DNA of 32,993 nucleotides from Desulfobacterales bacterium. Lineage in GTDB: Bacteria > Desulfobacterota > Desulfobacteria > Desulfobacterales > C00003060. The notes below the pieces were generated by a model. That model worked only from the letters and a program-made list of their open reading frames with translations, was not told the origin of the DNA and made no database searches. Positions within the stretch are counted from its first letter, which is position 1; every line of letters begins with the position of its first letter. Shown here in pieces: positions 1-7,798 of the stretch. The stretch is taken from contig JAGMBW010000064.1 of the NCBI GenBank assembly GCA_023129535.1, positions 1 through 32,993 of the forward strand, read 5' to 3'. The position numbers were made by a program, and so were the translations under genes.

Positions 1-1
1 T

Positions 2-2356
2 ATTCTGAGCGCCACCGGACCCTATAAAGGTCATCTCCGGAGACCATCAGATCAGAAGGAACCCCAAAAGATCGCCTGGCTGCAGTGCATCAGCTCCAGG
101 GACATAAACCGATGCGACCACCCCTATTGCTCATCGGTCTGTTGTATGTATGCGATTAAAGAGGCCGTTATTGCCAAGGAACATGCGGAGCACGATGTCG
201 ATACGGCCATCTTTTTCATAGATATGAGGACCTATGGGAAAGAGTTCGAAGGGTATTACGACCGGGCCAGGGAAGACCATGGAGTCAGGTTTATCCGCTC
301 GCGGATTCATACCATCGAAGAGGACCCGAAGACTCACGATCTGGTCTTGCGATATGCAGATGAAAACGGTGACATCCGGATCGAGAGATTCGACCTGGTT
401 GTCCTCTCGGTAGGCCTGGAAACGCCCAAAATTCTGATCGAACTGGCCAAACGCCTGGAAATTCAACTGGACCAGGACCACTTTGTACAGACTGGAATTT
501 TCAGTCCTGTTGAGACCTCCCGAAAAGGCATTTACGTGTGCGGGGCCTTCCAGGAACCCAAGGATATTCCCTATTCGGTTATGGAAGCGAGCGCTGCTGC
601 CTGCAAGGCGGAAGAAGTCCTGTCGGATGTCCGTGGCACGCAGGTTAGGGAAAAGACCTATCCTGAAGAGAGAGATGTGTCCTCTGAAGATCCCCGGATC
701 GGGGTCTTTGTGTGTGACTGCGGCATCAACATTGGGGGAGTTGTGGATGTGCCGGAAGTTGTTGAGTACGCCCGCACGCTGCCCGGAGTCGTTTACGCAG
801 AAGAGAATCTCTTTACCTGCTCCCAGGACACGCAGGAAAACATGAAACAGGTAATCCAGCGGGAAAGACTGAACCGGGTTGTAGTTGCGTCCTGCTCACC
901 CACGACACACGAAGAGCTGTTTCAGGAAACCCTCAGGGAGGCAAGTCTGAACAAGTACCTTTTGGAGATGGCCAACATCAGAAATCAGTGTTCCTGGGTC
1001 CATTACCAAGATCCGGCGGCAGCAACTGAGAAGTCAAAGGATCTTGTGCGCATGGCGGTTGCCAGGGCCCGGCTGATGCAGTCATTGCCCCAGCCGACCG
1101 TTCCGGTGGACGACAAGGCCCTGGTGATCGGAGGCGGTATCTCCGGCATGATGGCAGCCCTTAGCCTGGCCGATCAGGGGTTCCGCACATACCTTGTGGA
1201 GCAATCAAAAGAACTGGGAGGAAATGCCCTTCAGCTCCTCAATACCTGGAGAGGAGATGAAATCGCAGGCAATGTAAAAGAGATGGTCCGCCGCGTGGAT
1301 GGTCATGCGTTGATTGATGTGTACAAAGAGTCCGGCATTAAAGAAGCCTCCCGGTTTGTCGGGAATTTCCGGACGACGATCTCCCAAAACGGCGCTGATA
1401 TTGTCCTGGAGCATGGAATCATAGTTGTAGCCGTTGGCGGCAAAGAATATAAGCCCACAGAATACCTTTACAAAGAAGATGAAAGGGTTTTGACTCACTT
1501 AGAACTCGATGCGGCCATCAGCAAAGGAGACAAAAAGGTTGCCGGGGCAAAAACCGCTGTCTTTATCCAGTGCGTGGGCTCGCGAGAGCCTGAAAGGCCG
1601 TATTGCTCCAAGGTATGTTGTACCCACACGATGAAATCCGCCTTGAAATTGAAAGAAATAAACCCGGAAATGGATATATATGTCCTTTACCGGGACATTC
1701 GCACCTATGGGCAGCGGGAAGAACTTTACAAAGAAGCCAGGCGCAGCGGGGTCATCTTTATTCGATATAATCCGGAACTAAAACCTGAAGTTGAAAAAAG
1801 CGATACAAGGATTCTCGTGACTGTCAAGGATCACATCCTGGGTCGGAATGTCGTAATCACTCCTGACCTCGTCGTGCTCGCTTCTGCTATTGTGCCGCGA
1901 GACAATGCGTCCCTGGCCCGTATTTATAAGCTGCCCCTTAACAAGGATGGGTTTTTCATGGAGGCCCACGCCAAACTCAGGCCGGTCGATTTTGCTAATG
2001 AGGGTATTTTCCTGGCCGGCATGGCCCATTACCCCAAGCCGATTGAAGAGAGCATCGCGCAAGCCGAAGCAGCAGTTTCGAGGGCCTGCACCATCCTTGC
2101 GCACAAAGAGAGAACCATAAGCGGAGCGGTGGCTGTGGTAGATCCTGATTTGTGCGGTAACTGTTTAACCTGCGTGCGCACCTGTCCCTATGGCGTTCCG
2201 TTTATCAATGAGGAGAGTGTGGCTCAAATAGACGCAGATAAATGCCACGGCTGCGGTGTGTGCGCGGCAGAGTGCCCCTACCAGGCCATTACGCTTGCCA
2301 GTATTACTACAGAGCAGATTATGGCCAAGATTGATGCATGTTATGAAAGAATTTGA
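2..2356 (+). CDS. hdrA: HdrA-like FAD/iron-sulfur protein, long fused form (5' truncated)
   Basis: The frame is open from base 2, so the ATG at 146 in the ORF track is internal and the true start lies outside the window; 784 residues are visible. HdrA is the flavin subunit of heterodisulfide reductase-type complexes and distributes electrons between ferredoxin, NAD(P)H or hydrogenase partners and a second acceptor. The visible part opens with a Cys-rich HdrA motif (CSSVCCMYA). Next comes an IGVFVCDCG segment, then a Rossmann FAD motif (VIGGGISGMMAA), then a second copy of the Cys motif (CSKVCCTHT). Two ferredoxin clusters (CGNCLTCVRTCP, CHGCGVCAAECP) lie near the C-terminus. The order indicates an internally duplicated HdrA, like its paralogue at 13139. 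Its end overlaps mvhD by 14 bases, and metV-metF follow. HdrB and HdrC are not visible; they could lie upstream. The family call is secure; the electron partner is inferred from neighbours. Confidence 0.93.
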   Translation: MLSATGPYKGHLRRPSDQKEPQKIAWLQCISSRDINRCDHPYCSSVCCMYAIKEAVIAKEHAEHDVDTAIFFIDMRTYGKEFEGYYDRAREDHGVRFIRSRIHTIEEDPKTHDLVLRYADENGDIRIERFDLVVLSVGLETPKILIELAKRLEIQLDQDHFVQTGIFSPVETSRKGIYVCGAFQEPKDIPYSVMEASAAACKAEEVLSDVRGTQVREKTYPEERDVSSEDPRIGVFVCDCGINIGGVVDVPEVVEYARTLPGVVYAEENLFTCSQDTQENMKQVIQRERLNRVVVASCSPTTHEELFQETLREASLNKYLLEMANIRNQCSWVHYQDPAAATEKSKDLVRMAVARARLMQSLPQPTVPVDDKALVIGGGISGMMAALSLADQGFRTYLVEQSKELGGNALQLLNTWRGDEIAGNVKEMVRRVDGHALIDVYKESGIKEASRFVGNFRTTISQNGADIVLEHGIIVVAVGGKEYKPTEYLYKEDERVLTHLELDAAISKGDKKVAGAKTAVFIQCVGSREPERPYCSKVCCTHTMKSALKLKEINPEMDIYVLYRDIRTYGQREELYKEARRSGVIFIRYNPELKPEVEKSDTRILVTVKDHILGRNVVITPDLVVLASAIVPRDNASLARIYKLPLNKDGFFMEAHAKLRPVDFANEGIFLAGMAHYPKPIEESIAQAEAAVSRACTILAHKERTISGAVAVVDPDLCGNCLTCVRTCPYGVPFINEESVAQIDADKCHGCGVCAAECPYQAITLASITTEQIMAKIDACYERI

Positions 2357-2777
2357 ACCTAAGATTATCGCCTTTTGTTGCCAGTACTGCGCTTATGCAG
2401 CGGCAGACCTGGCCGGGTCCATGCGTTTGAAATATGCTCCAAACATCCGCATTGTTCTCGTGCCGTGTACCGGCAGGATAGATGTCATACACATCCTGCG
2501 CGCCGTGGAGAATGGCGCAGACGGGGTCTTGGTGGCCGGGTGCCTGGAAGGAGGTTGTCACTTTGTTGAAGGAAACTTCAAGGCCAAGAACAGGGTCCGG
2601 TATGTCAAAAACCTGTTAGGCAGAATTGGTATCGAGGAAGAACGCGTAGAAATGTTTAACCTCTCTTCTGCCGAGGGCCCTCGTTTTGCCGAGATCGCCA
2701 ACGAGATGACAGAGAGGATCAAAACCCTTGGGCCGAGCCCTTTGCGAAGAGAGAATAGCACAGAGGAGAATATATGA
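2343..2777 (+). CDS. mvhD: MvhD-type [2Fe-2S] electron-transfer subunit (cysteine form)
   Basis: 144 residues. MvhD (F420-non-reducing hydrogenase delta subunit) passes electrons from a hydrogenase, formate dehydrogenase or other donor to HdrA. The start at 2343 gives MKEFEPKIIAFCC, which matches where the family begins and matches the paralogue at 16205. The ORF-track start at 2256 would place most of the extra N-terminus inside hdrA. Visible motifs are FCCQYCAYAAAD, a PCTGRID segment, and GCLEGGCHF near residue 70. The first Cys of that last motif is the position occupied by selenocysteine in the second mvhD of this window. The gene overlaps hdrA upstream and metV downstream (ATGA), so the products are probably translationally coupled and act together. 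No membrane segment is seen; the protein should be cytoplasmic. Confidence 0.92.
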   Translation: MKEFEPKIIAFCCQYCAYAAADLAGSMRLKYAPNIRIVLVPCTGRIDVIHILRAVENGADGVLVAGCLEGGCHFVEGNFKAKNRVRYVKNLLGRIGIEEERVEMFNLSSAEGPRFAEIANEMTERIKTLGPSPLRRENSTEENI

Positions 2778-3442
2778 TTATTGCAGAGATGAAACCGATC
2801 GAGGAAATCCTTGACATGATCAGGAGCTATCAAAGGATTTTGATAGTCGGCTGCAAAGGCTGTGTCGCGGTGTGTAGTACCGGCGGCCCCAAGGAGGTCT
2901 CTGTGCTGGGCTCTCTCCTCAGGATCGCCAGGAAAAAAGAGGGTCGTGACATTGTTATAGATGAAGAATCGCTTGATCGGCAGTGTGAGCCTGAATTTGT
3001 TGACCTGGCCGGAGACAAGGTGGCTGACGCCGACGCCGTACTTTCTTTGGCGTGTGGGGCCGGGGTCCAGATGTTTGCCGAACGGTTTCAGGACAAGGTA
3101 GTGTTGCCTGGCTGCAATACAACCTTCTTAGGCGTGACCGAGGAGCTGGGCGTCTGGTCAGAACGTTGTGCTGGTTGCGGGAACTGTATCTTGGACAAAA
3201 CTGCCGGCCTGTGCCCTATTGCCAGGTGCTCCAAGCAACTTCTCAATGGCCCATGCGGGGGGTCTATGAATGGGAAATGCGAAATCAGCAAAGATGTAGA
3301 TTGCGTGTGGCAATTGATCATTGATCGCCTCACCAGGCTTAATCGGCTGGAGATGCTGGAAGAGATCTTTCCCGTTAAAGACTGGTCCCCGGCTGGCCAC
3401 GGCGGACCCAGAAAGATGGTCAGAGAGGATCTTAAGACATGA
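2774..3442 (+). CDS. metV: MetV, iron-sulfur partner of methylene-THF reductase (copy 1)
   Basis: 222 residues. MetV is the small Cys-rich partner of MetF in the methylene-tetrahydrofolate reductase of acetogens and related anaerobes, and links MetF to Hdr-type electron carriers. The N-terminus has a GCKGCVAVCSTGG motif near residues 26-38. The C-terminal half is Cys-rich (CAGCGNC, GLCPIARC, LNGPCGG, GKCEI, DCVW), consistent with binding iron-sulfur clusters. The start overlaps the mvhD stop as ATGA and the stop overlaps the metF start in the same way, giving a tight mvhD-metV-metF unit. A close paralogue lies at 6993, sharing the MIIA start and the REDL ending. Family assignment is strong; cluster number and type are inferred. 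Confidence 0.93.
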   Translation: MIIAEMKPIEEILDMIRSYQRILIVGCKGCVAVCSTGGPKEVSVLGSLLRIARKKEGRDIVIDEESLDRQCEPEFVDLAGDKVADADAVLSLACGAGVQMFAERFQDKVVLPGCNTTFLGVTEELGVWSERCAGCGNCILDKTAGLCPIARCSKQLLNGPCGGSMNGKCEISKDVDCVWQLIIDRLTRLNRLEMLEEIFPVKDWSPAGHGGPRKMVREDLKT

Positions 3443-4356
3443 AGTCAGGGAGTAATTTGGAAAGACTGTTGGAAAGCGGCCAGTTTTCTGTCACGGCAGA
3501 GGCCGGACCTCCAAAGGGGACTTCGTCCAAGGTCGTTCAGAGAAAAGGGGAGCTCCTTAAGCTTTGTTGTGACGCCTTGAATGTCACAGACAACCAGACC
3601 GCTATTGTGCGGATGTCAAGCTTGAGCGGCTGCGTTTTGTTAAAGGAAATGGGCGTGGAGCCGGTCTTGCAGATGGTCGTGAGAGACCGCAATCGCCTTG
3701 CCCTCCAGAGTGACATCCTGGGAGCGGCGGCATTAGGTATTCGCAATGTGCTCTGCCTTTCTGGCGATCATCAGAAGTTTGGGAACCATCCTACGGCCAA
3801 GGGGGTATACGACATCGATTCGATCCAGTTCATTCAGATGGTCAAGAACATGCGGGATGAACACAAGTTTCTCAATGGTGAAGATATCTCAGGAGACGTG
3901 CCCTTTTTCATCGGAGCCGCAGCTAATCCCTTTGCCGACCCGTTTGAGTTCCGCGTCATCCGTTTGGCCAAAAAGGTGGCCGCTGGTGCGGATTTTATTC
4001 AAACCCAGGGGGTCTTTGACATGCCCAAATTTATTGAATGGATGAAAATGGTCAGAGACAGAGGCCTGGACGAAAAAACGCACATCCTTGCTGGGCTAAT
4101 ACCGATCAAGTCCGTTGGTATGGCTCGCTACATGAGGAACAACGTGTCGGGCTTGAGTGTGCCAAAGGAGATTGTTGACCGGATGGCCGATGCCAGGGAG
4201 CCCAAAGAAGAAGGCGTGAAGATTTGCCTTGAGAGCATCGAGCAACTCAAAGAAGTTGACGGAATACACGGCATTCATATCATGGCAGTGGCCTGGGAGG
4301 ATATCGTATCCCGGATCGTGGAAGAGGCAGGTTTAATGCCCAGACCGGTGGTGTAG
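3439..4356 (+). CDS. metF: Methylenetetrahydrofolate reductase MetF (copy 1)
   Basis: 305 residues, normal for MetF. It interconverts 5,10-methylene-THF and 5-methyl-THF with FAD in a TIM barrel, in the methyl branch of the Wood-Ljungdahl pathway. Family signs are the early TAEAGPPKG segment, LNVTDNQ, the RDRNRLALQSDILGA stretch, LSGDHQ and a late QTQGVFD motif, all shared with copy 2 at 7799. The ATG overlaps the metV stop. Together with hdrA, mvhD and metV it forms a complete-looking MetFV-Hdr module comparable to the MetF-MetV-HdrABC-MvhD complex known from Moorella. Whether it works in the reductive or oxidative direction cannot be told from sequence. No defect is seen. Confidence 0.94.
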   Translation: MKSGSNLERLLESGQFSVTAEAGPPKGTSSKVVQRKGELLKLCCDALNVTDNQTAIVRMSSLSGCVLLKEMGVEPVLQMVVRDRNRLALQSDILGAAALGIRNVLCLSGDHQKFGNHPTAKGVYDIDSIQFIQMVKNMRDEHKFLNGEDISGDVPFFIGAAANPFADPFEFRVIRLAKKVAAGADFIQTQGVFDMPKFIEWMKMVRDRGLDEKTHILAGLIPIKSVGMARYMRNNVSGLSVPKEIVDRMADAREPKEEGVKICLESIEQLKEVDGIHGIHIMAVAWEDIVSRIVEEAGLMPRPVV

Positions 4357-4365
4357 TATCCTGGG

Positions 4366-4584
4366 AATGGAGTGATGGAGTATTGGAGAACTGGAGTAAT
4401 GGATAGTAAAAGCGGACACGGAGTACAATGTTTTGGCGCAAGCTTCACTTCGTGTCAAGCCGTCAGGCCTCCGGCTCGTAGAGGCACAAGCCTACGCCTG
4501 GAGAGCGCAACCCTTGCGCTAAGAAATGTTATCTCTTCGCTTATAGCCATTACTCCATGACTCCATCACTCCAATACTCCAATT
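4366..4584. repeat. Gene-free gap with inverted TGGAGTA-type repeat arms
   Basis: The 287-base gap between metF and the response regulator holds a left arm of imperfect 7-8 bp units (TGGAGTGATGGAGTATTGGA, about 4368-4402) and a right arm of the complementary units (CTCCATCACTCCAATACTCC, about 4547-4584). Between them is a perfect 7-bp hairpin AGCGCAA-CCC-TTGCGCT at 4504-4520 without a T-run. No coding region is convincing. It is one member of the intergenic repeat class described in the findings. Confidence 0.7.
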
Positions 4585-4643
4585 GTGAGCGGGTGAGTTA
4601 AGTTTGGACCAATGATAAATGATAGATGACAGGGGGGTGCGAC

Positions 4644-5051
4644 ATGGGAGCAAGTGCCAAGATCCTGGTGGTGGACGATGACCCGGACATGCGGGAAGCC
4701 CTGCAGATGATACTGGAGTCTGCTGGCCATACGGTGGTCATGGCCGAGGATGGTGAGAAGTGTCTGGCCAAGCTGAAAGAAGAACAGACGGATTTACTCA
4801 TTCTCGACCTCCTCATGCCCAGGATGGACGGGTTTGAGGTGTGTAAAGCCCTGAAAGATCCTCGGTATGCCAAGTATGCTCGTATGCCGATCATCATCCT
4901 TAGCTCAGTTCAGGAGGGAGTCAGCCAGCGGCGCTACGAACTGGAAACCGGTGTGCAGCTTGATGTGGATGATTATGTAGAGAAACCGATCGAAAGCAGC
5001 GCGTTGCTGGAACGGGTCGGAAAGATTCTGAAGAGAATTGGTAAGGAATAA
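4644..5051 (+). CDS. Single-domain response regulator (CheY-like)
   Basis: 135 residues from the ATG at 4644, which has an AGGGGGG-type ribosome site 6 or so bases upstream. The longer ORF start at 4626 would place that site inside the gene. The protein is a receiver domain only: acidic pocket VVDDDPD at residues 9-15, phosphoacceptor Asp55 in LLILDLLMP, Ser in the ILSS region and Lys in the EKP motif. It has no output domain, so it acts by protein interaction or as a phosphorelay step. A second stand-alone receiver and a histidine kinase follow, making a three-gene signalling unit ahead of the second metV. The family call is certain; the signal and target are unknown. Confidence 0.93.
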   Translation: MGASAKILVVDDDPDMREALQMILESAGHTVVMAEDGEKCLAKLKEEQTDLLILDLLMPRMDGFEVCKALKDPRYAKYARMPIIILSSVQEGVSQRRYELETGVQLDVDDYVEKPIESSALLERVGKILKRIGKE

Positions 5052-5053
5052 CT

Positions 5054-5081
5054 CCGCAATCCGCAATCCGCAATCCGCAAT
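5054..5081. repeat. Heptamer array (CCGCAAT) x4
   Basis: Four perfect, adjacent copies of CCGCAAT begin 2 bases after the stop of the first response regulator and end just before the GAGGG ribosome site of the second. They fill almost the whole gap between the two genes. Confidence 0.9.
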
Positions 5082-5096
5082 ACCGAGGGTGTGGCC

Positions 5097-5480
5097 ATGA
5101 AAAAGGTATTACTAGTAGACGACGATGTCGACTTTTGCGAGGCAACAAAACTCCTTTTGGAAAGTAAGGGCTGCGAGGTTGTTCTAGCCTATGACGGAAA
5201 GGAGGGGCTCGAGAAGACACGGGCCGCGAGACCCGATCTGGTCATCCTGGATGTGATGATGCCCGAAATGAACGGATACGACGTGTGTGTCGTCCTTAAG
5301 GCAGACCAGAAGTTGAAAAAGATTCCGGTCATCCTGCTCACAGCCGTGGACCAGGCCCTTTTCAAAACAACTTACACCAAGACGATGGGTCTCATGACCG
5401 AGGCTGACGATTACATTGCCAAGCCGGTTGAACCCGGAGAGCTGGTAAGGCGGGTGGAGGACTTGCTGAGCAAGAAATAA
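5097..5480 (+). CDS. Single-domain response regulator (CheY-like), second copy
   Basis: 127 residues from ATG 5097; GAGGG at 5085-5089 is well spaced for this start, whereas the GTG at 5091 is too close. It is a receiver domain only, with pocket LVDDDVD at residues 6-12, phosphoacceptor Asp52 in VILDVMMPEMNG, Thr in LLTAVDQ and Lys in AKPVEP. It differs enough from the preceding regulator to suggest a separate role, for example successive steps of one relay. It ends 7 bases before the histidine kinase, so the two are very probably co-expressed. No DNA-binding region is present. Confidence 0.93.
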   Translation: MKKVLLVDDDVDFCEATKLLLESKGCEVVLAYDGKEGLEKTRAARPDLVILDVMMPEMNGYDVCVVLKADQKLKKIPVILLTAVDQALFKTTYTKTMGLMTEADDYIAKPVEPGELVRRVEDLLSKK

Positions 5481-5487
5481 TCAGACG

Positions 5488-6978
5488 ATGTTGATCCAGC
5501 CGAGCATAAATATACTGGTGGTGGAAAATGACATCACCATTTTGCAAAGATGCCGGGAACTCATAATAGACGAAGGTCACAGGGTCCGTACGGCAGAGTG
5601 TATTGAAGAGGCCCTGGACATCATCCAGAAACAGCCGGGAGATGTGGACATCATGCTCCTTTCCCTTGAGCTTCCCGGATGGGGGGGCATGACTCTCATC
5701 AATACTCTACAAAAGGCAAGGCGTGAAATCCTGATCATGACCATGTCGGACAACTGTGGTGAGGAGGCTATAGAGGCCATGCACGCTGGCGCCTATGACT
5801 GCATCCGCAAGAGCTTTACCACCGATCGTTTCTGGACAAAGATGAATCGGGCTATAGAGGCCTTCAGACTCAGACGCCAGCTTGACATACTGACACGGCA
5901 AAGACAGGCTGCCTTAACCAGGGTCCGCCATGATGAAAATCTCTTTGCTATCCTCCAAAGTTTTCCTGACGGCCTCGTGGTCACGGATTGGCAGACGAAC
6001 ATCGTCCTCTTCAATGAGAAAGCCGGCAGCCTGTTCGACTTGACAGAAGAAAAGGCCTCAGGCCATCCGATTTCGGTCTCCATAAAATCCGATGAGTTGT
6101 TGTCATTCTTTATTCGGGCAATAAAAGCAGATAGTGGTTTAGGTCGGTTAATGGTTGGTGAGGAACCGGTCGTCAAGGTGGGGGAAAAAGCCCTTCGTGT
6201 TCATGTATACCCTGTCAAGAATGAGACAGGAACCGTTATTGGTGCAGCAGGCCTTTTTCACGATGTCACCACAGTCAGCGCAATGGATAAGCTAAAATCA
6301 GACTTTCTTTCTATGGTCTCACACGAACTCAAGTCACCCTTAAGCTCCCTGCTGATGCAGATTTCGGTAGTCCTGGACGGACTGGCCGGGGATCTTACTG
6401 CCAAACAGTCGGATTTGCTTGCCAAGGCCAAGGAAAAGACCAAAGGGATGATTACCCTTGTCAACGACATCCTGGACTACCGGCGCATCCAGGAGGGTAA
6501 ATCGATCCAGAAGATCGAAAGCCTGGATCTTGCAGAAATCCTGAAACGGACCATTGAACTCATGCACTTATCGGCCGAAGAGAAAGGGCTTAGCCTTACA
6601 TGCGAAATCGCGGAAGAGCTGCCATCCTTCAGTGGGGACAGGGGTGGCATGGAGGCGATCTTTGTCAACCTTATCAGTAATGCCATTAAGTACACCCTCA
6701 GAGGGGGGAACGTGAACGTCACATTGAACAAAGCAGGCAAAGATATAGGGTTCAAGGTGGTGGATAACGGCATAGGGATTCTACCAGAGGATATTGACCG
6801 TATTTTTGAGAAGTTCTATCGCATCAAAACTGAACAAACCAGGAGTATATCAGGCTCAGGGCTGGGGCTGTCGATAGTCAAGGGGATTGTGGACGCCCAT
6901 AATAGTGCAATCCACGTGGAGAGCGAGGTGGGAAAGGGAACGACCTTCGTCGTATCGCTGCCCGCGGAAACGGGCTAA
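5488..6978 (+). CDS. Soluble histidine kinase: degenerate receiver - PAS - HisKA - HATPase
   Basis: 496 residues. The N-terminal receiver-like domain (about 5-125) has ENDI in place of the usual acidic triad, Ser59 where the phosphoacceptor Asp should be (LLSLELPG) and RKSF instead of the usual KPF, so it probably cannot be phosphorylated normally. A PAS-like domain spans about 150-265. The kinase core has His279 in SMVSHELKSP, the N box NLISNAIKYT near 394, the G1 box DNGIGI at 427 and the G2 box GSGLGLS at 456, all intact. No membrane segment is seen, so the signal is sensed in the cytoplasm. The gene follows two receivers and precedes metV copy 2 by only 14 bases, which suggests it controls or responds to C1 metabolism. 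The signal is unknown. No ribosome site is obvious upstream of the ATG. Confidence 0.92.
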   Translation: MLIQPSINILVVENDITILQRCRELIIDEGHRVRTAECIEEALDIIQKQPGDVDIMLLSLELPGWGGMTLINTLQKARREILIMTMSDNCGEEAIEAMHAGAYDCIRKSFTTDRFWTKMNRAIEAFRLRRQLDILTRQRQAALTRVRHDENLFAILQSFPDGLVVTDWQTNIVLFNEKAGSLFDLTEEKASGHPISVSIKSDELLSFFIRAIKADSGLGRLMVGEEPVVKVGEKALRVHVYPVKNETGTVIGAAGLFHDVTTVSAMDKLKSDFLSMVSHELKSPLSSLLMQISVVLDGLAGDLTAKQSDLLAKAKEKTKGMITLVNDILDYRRIQEGKSIQKIESLDLAEILKRTIELMHLSAEEKGLSLTCEIAEELPSFSGDRGGMEAIFVNLISNAIKYTLRGGNVNVTLNKAGKDIGFKVVDNGIGILPEDIDRIFEKFYRIKTEQTRSISGSGLGLSIVKGIVDAHNSAIHVESEVGKGTTFVVSLPAETG

Positions 6979-6992
6979 ATCGGAGGTGTAAG

Positions 6993-7649
6993 ATGATTAT
7001 TGCAGACCAGAAACCGCTAAGTGAAATACAGGACATGCTTGCTCCATACCGCAAGATCCTGCTGGTTGGGTGCGGTACCTGTATGACATTTTGCTCTGCT
7101 GGCGGACGTGAGGAGGTGGCTACGCTTGCAGGCACGCTCCTTTCGGAAAACAAGGATATGACTGTAGACAAAATGACGATCCCTCAACAGTGTGCGGTAA
7201 AGTTCATTGATCGTCTGGCAGACAAGGTTGGTAACTATGAAGCCATTCTTTCCATGGCCTGTGGCAATGGCGTTCAAGCTGTGGCCAATCGGTTTCCTGA
7301 AAAACCGGTTTTGCCGGCCCTGAACACGCAATTTATAGGGGTTGAAAAAGAACCAGGCATTTGGACCGAGAGCTGTATGGCTTGCGGTGACTGTATCCTG
7401 TGGAGAACTGGTGGGATTTGTCCTATCACACGTTGTGCCAAGAGTCTTCTCAATGGACCCTGCGGAGGGGCTTCAGGGGGAAAGTGCGAAGTTTCCAAAG
7501 ACCGCCCATGTGCCTGGCAGGAAATTTACCATGCCCTGAAGCGTTTGAACATGTTGCATTATCTAAAGGAAAAACCTCGAGTGAAAGACTGGCCTATTCA
7601 TCCGGGAAGGATCGTTAGAGAAGATTTGCGGGAAGTCGAAGCCGCATAA
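6993..7649 (+). CDS. metV: MetV, iron-sulfur partner of methylene-THF reductase (copy 2)
   Basis: 218 residues, preceded by a GGAGGTG ribosome site. It keeps the MetV pattern: GCGTCMTFCSAGG near residues 25-37, then CMACGDC, GICPITRC, LNGPCGG and KCEV towards the C-terminus. These are the same Cys positions as in copy 1 at 2774, with many changes between them, so this is an older duplication rather than a recent one. It lies directly after the histidine kinase and 149 bases before metF copy 2. Unlike copy 1 it has no adjacent hdrA-mvhD. It could serve a different electron donor, or share the Hdr partner. Confidence 0.92.
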   Translation: MIIADQKPLSEIQDMLAPYRKILLVGCGTCMTFCSAGGREEVATLAGTLLSENKDMTVDKMTIPQQCAVKFIDRLADKVGNYEAILSMACGNGVQAVANRFPEKPVLPALNTQFIGVEKEPGIWTESCMACGDCILWRTGGICPITRCAKSLLNGPCGGASGGKCEVSKDRPCAWQEIYHALKRLNMLHYLKEKPRVKDWPIHPGRIVREDLREVEAA

Positions 7650-7652
7650 GTG

Positions 7653-7782
7653 GATTGAATATTGACGATTGAATATTGACGATTGAATATCTAAGGACCA
7701 AAAGCTTGTTTCTAACAATTTTCAATTGTCAATCATCAATCTTCAATCGAAAATAGTCAATCTTCAATCGAAAATCGTCAAT
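7653..7782. repeat. Inverted array of 14-bp and 21-bp units (multiples of 7)
   Basis: The left part is GATTGAATATTGAC repeated twice, plus 10 bases of a third copy (7653-7690). The right part is two 21-bp units starting CTTCAATCGAAAAT (7741-7761 and 7762-7782, one mismatch), preceded by related CAATCAT-type units. The right units are roughly complementary to the left, so the transcript could fold back on itself. The array fills most of the metV-metF gap. Confidence 0.8.
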
Positions 7783-7798
7783 TTACAGGGGTGCCAAC

